Of a DNA stretch of 64,000 nt, positions 20,917 to 32,806 are shown piece by piece (position 1 is the first letter of the stretch; each line of letters starts with the position of its first letter). This DNA is from Aaosphaeria pasadenensis (taxonomy: Eukaryota; Ascomycota; Dothideomycetes; Pleosporales). Below the pieces are notes generated by a model. It saw nothing but the letters and a program-made list of their open reading frames with translations, was not told where the DNA came from and made no database searches. The stretch spans positions 124,001-188,000 of the forward strand of contig JAKLMB010000031.1 of the NCBI GenBank assembly GCA_022813625.1, given 5' to 3'. Both the position numbers and the translations under genes were made by a program.

Positions 20917-23900
20917 ATGTCCCAAACAGCGACTATTACCCACACCGAGACGGTGCCTAAGCGTCTTAATGTCACCAAGGACTACGAAATCTATACGATC
21001 GATGAATTAATTCGGCAGCGTGCGGAAGAATTGAAGAATGCACCGCTCTTAGGCTTCCCAAAGGAGGGTTTGACGGACTACGAAGAGCATTCTGCTTCAG
21101 CTGTGGATAGATATGTCAACGCCGCGGCAAACGCCTTCATCGCCAGAGGGCTCCCGAAAGTGGTACGGATTAATCAACTTTTGCATTTCAAGGAAAATCT
21201 GTAATTGATATGAGTATAGGATGGAACTCTCGACCAATCTCCAACTGTTGGTCTTATTTCCAACTCCGGATTGCCGGTTATCATCACGATTTTGGCCTTG
21301 AACAGATTAGGATATGCAGTCCTGTTGCTCTCGACCCGACTTCCCAGCAATGCCATTGTTCGATTATTGGACTTAAGCAAATGTAAGGCTGTATTGGCCA
21401 CCTCCCAGTTCAGCGCCGTCATGGCGGAAGTGAAAAAAGAACGTGACATCGCCGTCCTTGATGCCCTTGCACAGGAAGAATTCTACAACGTCAATGCACC
21501 CACAGTACATCGCACATACAACCCGCACAAGGAGACACTCAAGAACGCAGTCATCATCCACTCATCCGGATCAACTGGGCTTCCCAAACCAATCTACCTC
21601 ACCAACCGAAGCTGCATTGGTACATTCGCGACAAATTTCAACCTGGTTGGCTTTACCACTTCACCACTCTTCCACAGCCAGGCCTTCTACGAGACCTTCC
21701 GATGCATATACTCCGGCAAGCCGATGTACTTCTGCAATTACAATCTTCCATTGACAAAGCAAAACATCATCACCATGATCAGCCACGTGAAGCCCGAGCT
21801 TTTCGTCTGTGTGCCCTACATTCTGAAATTACTTGCAGATTCGCAAGAGGGCATCGATCTTCTCAGAAGCGTCAGCTTCGTCATGTACGGCGGAAGTGCT
21901 TGCCCAGACGACCTAGGAGACAAGCTCGTGCAGAACGGCGTCAATCTCAACGGCAACTTTGGCGCGTAAGTCATCCTTACACCCCTTCTTCTAGTTACAC
22001 ATCACTAACATGCACCGAAATAGAACAGAAACAGGTCGCATGATGACGACCGAGAGGCCGAAGGGCGACAACGACTGGAGCTATTTCCGCATCCTGCCCT
22101 CGGTGAGGAAATTCGTTCTGATGGACCAGATCGCGCCGGGAATCTACGAATGCGTCGCACTCGACGGCTTGCGGTCGAAGAGCACCACCAACTCTGACGA
22201 CCCGCCTGGGTCATTCCGTACCAGGGATCTTTTCGTTGAGCATCCTACCAGGCCGGATCTGTGGAAGTATGTTTCTCGGTTGGACGACAGGCTTACACTC
22301 GTCAATGGCGAAAAGGTGTTGCCCATCCCGATCGAAGGGCGAATAAGGCATGAGACGATCGTTCAGGAAGCTGTCGTCTTCGGCGACGGAAAGAGCGTGC
22401 CAGGTCTGATCGTCGTGAAGGCCGATGAGGCCGCCGGTCTTTCAGACGAAGAGTATCTAGAGCAGGTCTGGCCGGCGATCGAGGACGCCAACTCCCGAGC
22501 GGAAAGCTTCTCTCGCATCCCCAAGGAGCTCGTCGTCGTTCTCCCCGCCGACACTGCCTATCCCCGTACCGACAAGGGAACCTTCATCCGCGCTCAGATG
22601 TACTCCAAGTTCCAGAGCTACATTGACGGCGCGTACGCCAAGTTCGAGACCCAAGAAGAGGGTGGAACGCTCGTTCTCGAGCTGCCTCAACTGGAAGAGT
22701 ATCTTCTGGAGCGGTTCCAGAAACATGTGGGAGCGGAGTTGGACTCTGTCGACTCGGACTTCTTTGCCTATGGAATCGACAGTCTCCAGTGCATGAAGAT
22801 GTGGAGTCTCTTGAAGAAGGAGCTCGATCTCGGCGGCCGTCAAGCAGAGCTAGGCCAGAACATCTTGTACGAGACCGGAAGCGTGAGGAGCCTAGCTCGT
22901 CATCTGAATGGACTCCGCATAGGAGAGTTGGAGAACGCAAAGGACGAGCATCAAGTGATGAGGGATCTGATCTCCAAGTATTCTTTCACCCCTTTCAACC
23001 GGAAACAAGCCACCAAGCCAGAGAAAGAGGTCGTTGTAAGTTTATCCATCAACTCCATCTACACACATAGTTCTATCATCTAACGTTCTCGCAGCTTTTG
23101 ACTGGTGTGACTGGTGGCCTTGGAGCCCATCTCCTCTCCCAGCTCGTCCGCAAGCCCAATGTCTCCGCAGTATGGGCCTTCATCCGCGCAGGATCCGACG
23201 AGGCAGCCTCCCAACGCCTCACAGCCTCCCTCGCCCAGCGCTCCATTCAACTCACTCCCTCCGAGCTCGCAAAGGTGCACGCCGTCTCCTCCGACCTCAG
23301 CAAAGAAGACTTCGGCCTCGCGCCCGCCCGTCTCGCGGAACTCCGTTCCAGCCTCACCCTCGTGATCCACAGCGCCTGGGCCGTCAACTTCAACATCTCC
23401 GTCTCGAGCTTCGAGGCCCAACACATCAGCGCAGTGCACCGCCTCATCTCCTTCTGTCAATCGACGACGCACGACGCCGGCGCCGCCCGCTTCTACTTCT
23501 GCTCCTCCGTGTCCTCGACTGGCGGAACCCCCAAGCCCGGCGTCGTCGCCGAGCGCTCCGTCCCCGACATCCGACACGTCCAGGGCACCGGGTACGCGCG
23601 CTCCAAGTACGTCGCAGAGAACATCACGACGAACGCGATGCGGGACGGCGGTGCCTTCTCGCGCAACCTGCGCATTGGCCAGCTCGTCGGCGACAGCAAT
23701 GTCGGAGAGTGGAACACGACGGAGGGAATCCCCCTGATGATCCAGACGGCCGTCACGCTGGGTGCGTTGCCCGCGCTTGACGAGGAGATGACCTGGTTGC
23801 CTGTCGACTACGCGGCGGGCATCATCCTCGACGTCACTGGCGTCAACACCAATGGCGAGCGTTCTGAGGCTGGAGAGCAGGACCCAGACTTGGTTTACCA

Positions 23901-24249
23901 CGTCTTGAACCCCACTCGCTTCCACTGGACGCGCGATATGTTGCCCGCGCTCGCGGCCGCGGGGCTGAAGTTCGAGGTCCTGCCGACGAGTGAGTGGATG
24001 GAGAGGCTCCGGGCAAATAGGGATCCGAAGAAGAACCCGCCGATCAAGTTGCTGGATTGGTTCGAGGGTAAGTATGGCCATGGGGCGCCGAAGACGCCGA
24101 GCAAGGGACCGCTGGCGCATGAGACGAAGTTGACGGCGAAGGATAGCGAGACGATTGGGAGGGTGCCCAACGTCACGGATGTGAAGTATGTGAAGATGAT
24201 GATCGATAGGTTGATGACGCATTGGACTGAGGATGCGGCTGCCGCATAG
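20917..24249 (+). CDS. NRPS-like adenylation-thiolation-reductase enzyme (A-T-R carboxylic acid reductase type)
   Basis: Four exons: 20917-21162, 21220-21965, 22024-23035 and 23095-24249; product 1052 aa. The adenylation domain shows the A3 loop IIHSSGSTGLPKP (about residues 194-206), GNFGATETG (about 330), SRLDDRLTLVNGEK and the A10 motif YPRTDKGTFIR. The carrier domain holds FFAYGIDSLQCMKM with the phosphopantetheine serine near residue 583. The reductase domain is an extended SDR: LLTGVTGGLGAHL (NADPH loop, about 669-681) and GYARSKYVAE with the YxxxK pair near 834. There is no condensation domain. Such enzymes activate a carboxylic or amino acid and release it as aldehyde or alcohol. They resemble alpha-aminoadipate reductase in layout, but the short N-terminus and sequence suggest secondary metabolism, not lysine synthesis. 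Substrate unknown. Confidence 0.92.
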
Positions 24250-24447
24250 CGCAAAGATATAGCGTTGGATATATACCATGTAAATAGGAGTTTTGGATTG
24301 CATATGTTTTTCATTTCAGCATGTTCTAGAATCAAATAAAGAGAGAATATAGTCATGAGTAGCTCATCGAAATTGTATGTACATGAAGTGGTTCGAATAA
24401 TGAATACCTTCCAGAGGCCTTTCCTTCCAAAAAATCCCACCGTACGT

Positions 24448-25533
24448 TCACCTCAGGGGAATCGGCTCAAGCATCCTCTCCTCAATACCACCGACCGTAT
24501 CAAAGGGACTCCTCGGAGGAGTCTCAATCCCAATCTTCAGCATCAACTCCGTCTCCCGGATATCGTCCTCCTGCAACACACTGTCCGCGCGATCTCTCGC
24601 ACTCTCGACCTTCGCCTCCATCTTCCCCACCACAACCTCAGGCGTCTGCCCCTCCACCTCCTTCTCACTCTCCCACCTACATCTCTCTTTGCAATCCCAG
24701 CATACGCTCCTCTTGCAAACCCTGACATCGTACTTCCACTCCGTCCGGTTCAGCATCTCGCAGCAATGCTGACAATCCATCGGCACAACCACAGTCTCAC
24801 AATCACCCCTCCTCCTCGCAATCGTAAGCCCCTTGCTCGTCCTCGTCAGGAACTTCGTCTCGCCGCTCTCATCGTCGACAACCACGCCATCGAACACAAC
24901 AAGCTTGTCGAACTTGCACCACCAAGCCGGTCGTCCGGACTTCTCCGTCCGGGCCTTGACGTCCGTAGTCCCCATCACTTCGAGGGAACTCCCCCCGCCG
25001 CTTCCGCTGGTGGTACTCGGTCCGGGCAGGATACACCCGTTGACCATGGCGCGCGGGGGCGTGAACGTCCTCGTCTTCTCTTCGTGCGAGGACTTCTTGG
25101 GGGAGAGGTTGAGGCGGTCTTTGAGGAGCTGGGTCGGGGATTTCAAGGCGGCCTTGGAGCGCGTAGACGAGTTGCGGATGAGGTCGTAGCGGAGCTCGAG
25201 TTCGGATTTGGGCCGCGGGCTGCTGGTCGGGGAGGAAGTACCTAGGTTGAGTTCTGCTGGGCGGCGGAGGCGGCGGTCGGTGGGGGTTGAGGGGCTTGTG
25301 GTTGAGGTTGATGAGAGGGATGATGAGCGTTGGGAGGTTGGGGAGTCGTTTTTGAGAGTTGATGATGGGGTGGTAGGGGTAGTGTTCAGGCGTGATGGTA
25401 GCTGGGGAATGTTTTCGGAATCGGACATGAAGATTCCAGAGTCCCGGTCTCGAGAGTCGGATCTATGATTGTCTTTGGTTTCTTGGTTGGTGTCCATGGA
25501 CATGGAGGTGACTTCGTTCATATGTGACGACAT
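24448..25533 (-). CDS. Conserved fungal protein with Cys-rich putative zinc motif
   Basis: Single-exon protein of about 361 aa, starting at 25533 (MSSHMNEV) or at 25563. The first half is Ser/Thr/Pro-rich and disordered (SRDRDSGIFMSDSENIP resembles a phosphorylated fungal motif). The second half is folded: WWCKFDKLVVFDGV, then an eight-cysteine stretch CQHCCEMLN...CKRSVCWDCKERC that probably binds zinc. The C-terminus ends RSPFDTVGGIEERMLEPIPL, a short segment I have seen conserved among filamentous fungi. No membrane segment. Function unknown. It converges on the A-T-R reductase with only about 200 bp between stops. Confidence 0.7.
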   Translation of the reverse strand: MSSHMNEVTSMSMDTNQETKDNHRSDSRDRDSGIFMSDSENIPQLPSRLNTTPTTPSSTLKNDSPTSQRSSSLSSTSTTSPSTPTDRRLRRPAELNLGTSSPTSSPRPKSELELRYDLIRNSSTRSKAALKSPTQLLKDRLNLSPKKSSHEEKTRTFTPPRAMVNGCILPGPSTTSGSGGGSSLEVMGTTDVKARTEKSGRPAWWCKFDKLVVFDGVVVDDESGETKFLTRTSKGLTIARRRGDCETVVVPMDCQHCCEMLNRTEWKYDVRVCKRSVCWDCKERCRWESEKEVEGQTPEVVVGKMEAKVESARDRADSVLQEDDIRETELMLKIGIETPPRSPFDTVGGIEERMLEPIPLR

Positions 25534-25563
25534 GGCTATATCTTGAGCTGGATATAACAGCAA

Positions 25564-26517
25564 CTGCTAGCGGTAGTAGCTAGTATGTATTTAAAAGGAA
25601 TGAATGATAGTGGCTAAGATGTTATAAGAATAGTTGAAAGAGTGTGATTGTACTTTGGAAAAAAGGAATGACGGATACCTCTCCTTCAAGCAGGAGGATC
25701 GCACTGCTGATATACTCCATTCATCCACGTATGCGATCATACCAACTCAGCTGAATGATTGCAATCCATGCCTAGGCAATTTCCTATCCCTACTCTATCG
25801 ATAAGTCCATTCGTAAGTGCTCAGGTGCTGCAAGACATTTCGGCTATTTTTGGGCCTGCGCATAAAGTCGCAATCCCACCTGCGACGGACTTGATCAAAT
25901 CCAACCAACCACATCCCTGCAACGATCGTTTCAACCACTGACTCGACCACTCAGACCACTCAATCCACAACGGGCAATCCAGGTCGACGTGGATTGACAA
26001 CCCTCTAGCCGTAGCGGCAAATTTATTCTAAACAGCCTCGCGGTAGAAGAATGATGATGTGACGTGAGTTCAATGCTGGGGTTGATCTGTGCTTGCGTTC
26101 CAGAAAAATTGGGAGGGTGCGACAGACAGTGGTGCGGAAATGCATAGACACCTTCATCGATCTTTACACATCGTTGAGGCGAAGCACATGGAGTAGGGTG
26201 CAGAATGGTCGTCTGATAGTGCGGATGTATTTCGAGAATGATGTTCTCGGGAGTTGTAGGTGGCGACGGATGTTTTCTAAGCGATTTTTCAGCATGCGGA
26301 CTTTTATGCAGCGTTCCGGAACTTATAGTGGGAAATAACCATGTACTTCACGTAGGCTGTGGGTAAGGTCCGTTTCGGAGAACGGAGTAGCCTCAGTTCT
26401 TATTATAGGGACTAGTGGTGAGAGCATGCATGTGGAATTAATTGCTGGAACTAACGGTTGGGTATCTTCGTGCGCTGATGTATACAAAGAAACAGAAGAT
26501 GCTCAGGGAATAGTTTC
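25564..26517. other. Intergenic region
   Basis: About 950 bp holding the promoter of the previous minus-strand gene and the 3' end of the next one. No coding, RNA or repeat feature seen. Confidence 0.4.
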
Positions 26518-27397
26518 CTAATCCAATTCCATGGCATCGTCCATGTACTCAAAAGGGATATCTTCCATCTCCATCCTCTCATAAGCCCTGGGTTCAAAGT
26601 CCTGGCTTTTGCTTGATGATTGTCCGTTGCTAGACGGATCGGCGGAAAGTACAATAGCCTGGGCCTTTTCGCACCCTATCAGGATGCTCAAAATCATTGT
26701 CTGGAGCTCAAGATCGCCCAATTTGACCGAAGGTTTATCTCCGAGGTCAGACGGCTTCTTGTCGATCTGCTCGTCTGCATCCTTCCAGTGATTTCGATAG
26801 TCTTTAGCCAGTCCAAGCTGTATACGAATATCTTGGGCACCAAAGGCAGGATGTAATGGAGACTTTGGATCGTCCATTGCTTCCAAGAGGTTGGCGTGAA
26901 ATCGATGCGAGGACTCAACCCGACTACGGGCAAATTCAGGATTGGTGATGAAGCGAAGGGCGTTCACATTCGTTCTTGGTCCTGATGCGGAGACACTAAC
27001 TCCGAGGACTGAAAAGCACAATGTGAGGTAGCGTTCGAGCAGGGTGTAGAACTCAAAGAAATCGACCTTGAACATGGACTCTGCTTGCTTCTGATGATGT
27101 CTTGTTAAGCGAGGGGAGTGCTGAACAACGTCACGAGGTGCTTACGCTGCTAGTGCCACTGGTGAATGGAAATCGACTAGAATCCAGATGGCCGTGATGA
27201 TGAATTTCTGCATATAAAACTTCACTTGCTCGAATGTACGACGCAATCAAGGAATCGGCTTTCCATCTTAGACGTTCGAACAGTCGCGAGGCCTGTTCCT
27301 TGTCCTGCTTGATGCGCTGGGCTTTCGAGTAGGCGAGGTTCTCAGCAGGAGTACGAGGAGCATATCTCGAAGTCCTGAGACTGGTTTTTGGGTCCAT
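26518..27397 (-). CDS. Conserved fungal protein of unknown function
   Basis: Two exons, 27397-27146 and 27090-26518, joined across a 55-bp intron; product 274 aa. The N-terminus is basic (MDPKTSLRTSRYAPRTPAEN), followed by a helical segment (EQASRLFERLRWKADSLIAS). After the junction come VDFFEFYTLLERYLTLCFSV and DPKSPLHPAFGAQDIRIQLG, and later an acidic C-terminus (EDIPFEYMDDAMELD). The helical pattern and short acidic tail suggest a small scaffolding or subunit protein, perhaps nuclear. I recognise the family as conserved in Pezizomycotina but cannot assign a role. Confidence 0.75.
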
Positions 27398-28056
27398 GGA
27401 TTGCCGTTCAAAAGGTGGAAGTAATGAATTGATGTGATGTGAAGGATGCGGCGTAGACGACTAAGGAAAGAAAAGTTGGTGGGTCATGAACATGATTGGA
27501 CAGAGTGATTTTGTTAAAGGTTATCTGCTGTTCGAAACAAGAATGGTCTGCAATTGGTACAGACACACCGTTAGTAGAGATGGACCAGCACAATCCACCA
27601 AGGCAGATAATAGTAGATATCCAAGGGAAGGTGAGGTTGTGAGGTGAGACTCCGTGAGGGACGATTGATTGGGCTAGTTAGCAAGGAGAGCAGGAACCTT
27701 AATACGGTGATGACTAAGAGGACGGTTGGTCTGCTGGTCACATGTTCGGGCGATTCCCCTTAACGCGTGTGGTTGCCTTGAACCTCATCGTCTCATCTCG
27801 GGTACGCCAGGCACCGACCACACATCAACATCTTCGTCAACCGCATTTGCAATAGCTTACCTTCCCTCCATACCAATCTCGTGATAGCATTGACTCGTTA
27901 GGTAGATAAGAATACAAATAACTCCGGCTCCCCTCAACACTTTTGCTCAGCTTGATCAAACCAGTTCCATCTCAATCATCTTCCACTAACTGGAGCTCTC
28001 AACATCGATTGTCCAACTAACTACTTCATACTTCTGCAATCAGAAAGATTTGAATA
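27398..28056. promoter_or_regulatory. Divergent promoter region
   Basis: About 660 bp between two divergent starts. A pyrimidine- and CA-rich leader precedes 28057. No factor site could be assigned. Confidence 0.4.
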
Positions 28057-29232
28057 ATGGCGCCTGGATTACGAAGCGACAGTGCTCGCAAAGGGAAACA
28101 GACAAGAGCTAGTACAAGGACTCCTATCCGCAAAACTGCCCCTGCATCGAAGAAGAGAAAGACTACAGCAAAGCAGCTTGCCAACAAAGACCTCGAAACA
28201 CTGCAATCAGAAACACAACCTCCATCTTCATCGCCTCCACAACCCAAGAACCCCCAGGCATGCCTCCTCGGTCTACCATGCGAACTACGACTCGAAATCT
28301 ACAAGTACGTCTTCGACTCCAGCCTCATCCACGTCCACCGACACGCCCCATCCCACGAGGACGAAGACATCGCTGTAGACGAAAAGTACACCGGACCCGA
28401 ATTCACCTGGACGCCCTGCCGGGAAGTGAACCCGCGCTCTTCTCTTCTCTGCCTCAACCCCAAATGGTCCGGCCTCTGCCCCGAATCCTCACGCTGCACC
28501 TACCGCCCCCGCAAGCCCACCATACCCACCGGCTTCGCCGCCCTCACCTGGACCTGCCGCGCCATCCAGCACGAAGCCCGCGAGTTCTTCCTCCGCAGCA
28601 CGACCGTCTCCATCCATCTCACCCACCTCACCCGCTTCCTCACCTTCATGTCCTCCCACGCGCCCAAGCAACTCGCCCTCATCCGCCGCGTCACGCTGAC
28701 CGGCCCGGAACACTGGGACCACAACTGGGTTTTCCGGACCGCCTTCACGGACCTCAAGTCCCACCTCCCGCACCTCGAAGCCATCGGCTACCAAGGCCAA
28801 GTCTCAAAGTGGACGATGCGGCCCGCGAGGGCTCTCGCCAGCAGCGCCGTACGCCCGCAACCCATGGCCCTCTGGCGCACCTGGGCGATGGTAAACCGCT
28901 TCACGGTGTTCGACCGGCGAGTCAGCATCGCGATCGAGGGGCTGACGTATCATCGCCCGACGCGGTATAACAACGGGCCTGAGAAGGAGGAGCATTTCGT
29001 GTATCGCGTGTATCGCGACGGGCGGGACGACGTCGAGGGCGGCGGCCGCGAGATCCCGTTCGGCCACGCGATGCCGGCTGCGTATTTGCTGTACGGGACG
29101 GAGGTGAAGGGGCCCGGGTGGACGGATGCGGATGTGGAGGTTGAGGTGATGGAGCCGGGGCTTGTGGAGGGGAAGCGGAATGCGAAGTGGAGGCAGTGGT
29201 GGCGGGAGAAGAGGTTGAAGGGGTTTTATTGA
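28057..29232 (+). CDS. 2EXR-like fungal protein with basic N-terminus
   Basis: Single-exon protein of 391 aa. The first 65 residues are Lys/Arg/Ser/Thr-rich (KTAPASKKRKTTAKQL) and resemble a nuclear localisation region. Next comes LLGLPCELRLEIYKYVF, the LPxELRxxIY motif shared with the gene at 2095-2976, then the long intervening loop and LTWTCRAIQHEAREFFL, the second conserved block. The C-terminal region is Trp- and Arg-rich (WRQWWREKRLKGFY). The coding sequence is GC-rich at third positions. These proteins are abundant lineage-variable fungal genes; the molecular role is not known. Confidence 0.8.
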   Translation: MAPGLRSDSARKGKQTRASTRTPIRKTAPASKKRKTTAKQLANKDLETLQSETQPPSSSPPQPKNPQACLLGLPCELRLEIYKYVFDSSLIHVHRHAPSHEDEDIAVDEKYTGPEFTWTPCREVNPRSSLLCLNPKWSGLCPESSRCTYRPRKPTIPTGFAALTWTCRAIQHEAREFFLRSTTVSIHLTHLTRFLTFMSSHAPKQLALIRRVTLTGPEHWDHNWVFRTAFTDLKSHLPHLEAIGYQGQVSKWTMRPARALASSAVRPQPMALWRTWAMVNRFTVFDRRVSIAIEGLTYHRPTRYNNGPEKEEHFVYRVYRDGRDDVEGGGREIPFGHAMPAAYLLYGTEVKGPGWTDADVEVEVMEPGLVEGKRNAKWRQWWREKRLKGFY

Positions 29233-29725
29233 GCGGTGGTGGTGGTTGTGTTGCATGCATTGTACTTTTATCTTGCGACACTAAATGACGCTGTTGGTGG
29301 ACTTGGTATCAGAATCAATCGCATAATACACATATGTACTCAATTCATCACTCAGACGTTTCAGAATAATCATATATGTAATTCATCGTTCCTCTCAATT
29401 GATGCTACTTTGACATGCAAACTATACACAAGAATCCCCCGGAGCCCCCTACAAACACCATGCTTCAAACAACTCCATCCCATTCCATCCCATCCCAGCC
29501 ACGTGATTTCATATAAAACCGCCGTACGCGCCAGCCATCCATACAAACATAGATAAACGCATGTTGCCATTCAATTAAAACACAAGAAGCAAAATCCATA
29601 GCGAGAAAGAAAATGAACAGATACACAGGGAGAAAGGTCAGAAAGTCGAGAACTGACGAAAAAAAGAAAGGGGAAGGAGAGAGAAGGATGTACAATTGCG
29701 CGTGGAGATTTCGACGGGAGGAGGT
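29233..29725. other. Convergent intergenic region
   Basis: About 490 bp between convergent genes; no gene seen. Confidence 0.4.
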
Positions 29726-30410
29726 TTAGTATCTATAAGAGCTTTGTTAGCATCATCCTCACTCTCCTTCAAAGTCAAAGAAATCGCACTCACCGATACC
29801 CCCCCGGCCCCCTCCGACTCCCCCTCCTCTCACGGTACTGATCATGCTCCTCAATAACCTCCACCACATCGTCCCCGGGCACCCTCCTATCCTCCACCAC
29901 AATGCTCCTCTGCCTTCCCCCACCCCCTCTTCTCTCCTCCACAATCGTCTGGCTCCTCCGCCTCGGACTCCGACTATACTCCCTAACCTCTGTCCTCGTA
30001 CTCCTCCTCGACGTCCTCGCCGCAGACCCGGACCCCCGCCGCCTCCGCACAACGATCTCCTCCTCCCCCGCGATGTTCGCGCGCCGCATCATGCCCCCGC
30101 TGCTCCCGGACAGCGCGAACAGCGAGAACAGGAGCCACACGACGAGCAGGAACCCGGCGACGGAGCCGAGCACGATGCCGACGACGAGGCCCGGGGATGG
30201 GCCGTTGGCGGTGTAGTACGAGGGGATGATGCCGGGGTAGATTGTCGTTGCGCGTTTTTGCGCGGTGGAGGCGTGGGAGGCGGGTTGGGGGAGGGTGAGG
30301 TCGAGGGGGAGGGGGAGCGCGGGTGCGCGCGGGATGAGGGTGTCGAGGTCGAGGGATTGTGATTGCGATTGTGAGGCGGGCGCATCTGGGGATTCGCGAA
30401 GGGCGGGCAT
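29726..30410 (-). CDS. Single-pass membrane protein with Arg-rich cytosolic tail
   Basis: Two exons, 30410-29794 and a 7-nt terminal exon 29732-29726 after a 61-bp intron; product 207 aa ending GPGGYRY. The start at 30410 (CACCATGCCC) has a good context; the frame runs upstream to 30647 but through low-complexity leader. The extracellular part of about 75 residues is Pro/Ser-rich. One hydrophobic helix follows (GLVVGIVLGSVAGFLLVVWL), then an Arg/Ser-rich basic tail with repeated RRRSQTIVEER-like blocks, probably intrinsically disordered and phosphorylated. The layout resembles small fungal sensor or anchor proteins, but no domain is recognised. Without the micro-exon the predicted C-terminus would stop at GGYR. 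Confidence 0.7.
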
Positions 30411-32806
30411 GGTGGATGTGGATTGATGGCCTGGGTGAGGCGACGGGGTCACCGGTGTGGGTGAGAGGTTGTGGAGTGCGCGCGGTGATGGGGTGCGGTG
30501 CGGTGTTTGTTTGTGTTTGTTTTGGTGGTCGCGGGAGTGATGACGATGGCGGGAGGTGGAGGGTAGTTGGAGATGCGTCGCAAGCGTGGTGAAAGTGTAG
30601 TGTAATTGTATTGTAGGTGATTGTTTAACAGAGGGAGATGATGGCAAGGCTATGAGTACTGAGTAGGGTCGCTGGGCTGACTGTGTTGTGTTTGTGTTGC
30701 TAACTTTGGATGATGGGCCAGTGAGGTTGAAACGGGAGGAGCCGCAGTTGTTGTTGGTTCCTGAGAGGCTGACGGCGGAATTGAGTGATCGATTGGCTGG
30801 TTGATTGGTTGATTGATGGATTGATTACATGTGAGGAAATGCGCGAGGGAGCGACTGAATGCGCGAAAGAGTAGAGATTGAGTGAGTGAGAGAGAGAGAT
30901 TGTATGATTGATTGAGTTGAGTTGTGTTTGTTTGGGGGCGGCGACGAAAGAAGAGAAGCGAAGAGTTGGTCCGGGTCGGGTCGATTGTGAGAGGATCGGG
31001 CGGAAATGCCGGGGATTTGCGGGGATGACGATATGCGCTATCTCGTACGAAGAGATGATCAAAGACAATAGAGGAATGGAACAAATGAGGGAATTGATTG
31101 GCAAGGAGAGTAGATTGTTACTCGGTAGAGAGAGAATGCAGAGAGTGTTTGTGTTGTGTTGAATCAGAATTGCATCATCATCATCATCGTCAGTCTTTGG
31201 TGGTGGCTGGACGCTTAATAGAGGGGGCCGGGCCATTACGAGTACCTCGCATGTATTCTGTACACACTAATCAGACTAAACAATCACATGAAAGTCACAA
31301 TTCGATAAACATACTCGGTAATGATACTACACTACTCCATACATCATCGAATAATTCCCATTCTTCTCCAAGGCACTTAATAGTGGTTGTGCAGTAATTC
31401 ATATGTTCCTGACTACTATGTATGAAACTTGGTAAGGCTGGCCTCGCCTCTACCCGAGAGAGAACCACGGATCTGCGCCCCATCAGTTCTCCCCATTTTA
31501 TTTCTTGTATTGCGTTACACTTTAATCAATCCCAAAGGCTTGTCTCCTTTGACCGGGACTTGACGAATGCTTATACGGAGTAATTACTCTTGTACTCAAT
31601 GTACTCCATCTGTCTCCTCTCTTTAGTACTATAAGCATCCACAACGGTTATAAGTGCCAAGGCGATGCTATCAACTGGAAGGGCACACCCAACATCACCT
31701 GACTCTTGGCCATCCTCACCACTTGGTATGTACTCGGATTATAGAAGTACACAATGAAATAGACTTAGTATCCCACATCATCAATTCCCATTTCCTGCAG
31801 TCGAATCTTTTCTGAGATACCGATTAGTTTACTCATGCCCCTCGTCTCGTGCATAACCGCCTGACACAGACATTCATTCCAGATTCGTCCCTTCCATTTC
31901 TAGGCCTTCCTCCAACTTCCTATCCCATACCCCGACCTTGTCTTCTACACCATCCGAAGAATCATCATTCTGCAATACTCCACGCCTCTTCTTTGAAACA
32001 GAATCAATATAATTCTCGGATGGATACTGCATCTGTGACCATGTCAAGTCCGACGCCAAGCGCGGCAAAATGTCCCTCCTCGACCTGCATGCGCAGGTAT
32101 GCGGCACAGCTACCGTCGAAACATCATCATCACCAGAGTCCATACTTCTACACATGTACGGACTACAATCTACAATCCTCAGCGTATAATCGCGGCTCAG
32201 CATATGCGCCCAACTTTGACAGAGCGGAAACGTCCCTCGAGGCAGTGTCGATGAATTGTGAGACTATTCCGTGCTCTGTTTCTTATATTCCTCAGCAGTC
32301 ACTGTTTATGGTTGCTATCATTCACGTGATAGTCCTGTGAATAACCTCGTACTTACTACGAAGACCTTGAAATCTAATACTGGCGAGCACACAAGAAGAT
32401 TTACAACAATTGAACGGCAGTCATCGTAACTGTAAAGAAATCAATACGTTCCACGCCGTTGAATGTCAAGACTGAACTTCATCAGTAGACCCCAATCATC
32501 AATTTCCGGACGTCCTATCCTCAAGTCTTCCCGCGGCGAAGACTCTCCGGACATCGACATCCAGCTGTGATCCGTAGGTTTGACCAACATATCGACCCAG
32601 CTTCACACCCGTGTATGACTTCGCCGTCCCGCATGTAGATGCCCATTTTTCATCACAGAAGCACAGACAACGAAGATAGAATTATATAAATCTACCCACT
32701 CTACATACAGAGGTACGTTCTGATCCATCCATTCATTCATTTCGATGTGATCAAAAGAGCTCTGTCCTTTGCTTGCAATTCTCTTGTCCATTCTCGTCTT
32801 GAATCC
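30411..32806. other. Gene-poor intergenic region
   Basis: About 2.4 kb. It includes GA/TG-rich low complexity (30480-31160) upstream of the membrane-protein gene, one dispersed TACGGAGTA motif (31574-31582) and an open frame at 31849-32340 without family features. A TATA-like TATATAAA lies at 32683-32690, about 120 bases before the subtilase start. Confidence 0.45.
32683..32690 (+). promoter_or_regulatory. TATA-like box of the subtilase gene
   Basis: TATATAAA about 117 bases upstream of the ATG at 32807. Confidence 0.45.

Noticed and set aside
20917..24249. Lys2-type alpha-aminoadipate reductase of lysine biosynthesis
   Set aside because: The overall A-T-R order is shared, but the protein is only 1052 aa with a short N-terminus, while Lys2 is about 1400 aa; an NRPS-like reductase fits better.
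30650..31236. Two overlapping minus-strand open frames (144 and 178 codons) upstream of the membrane-protein gene
   Set aside because: Low-complexity leader with repeats of INQS-type residues in both frames; no domain.
31849..32340. 163-codon plus-strand frame
   Set aside because: No family signature, no splice partners, and a His/Ser-rich random-looking composition; not reported as a gene.
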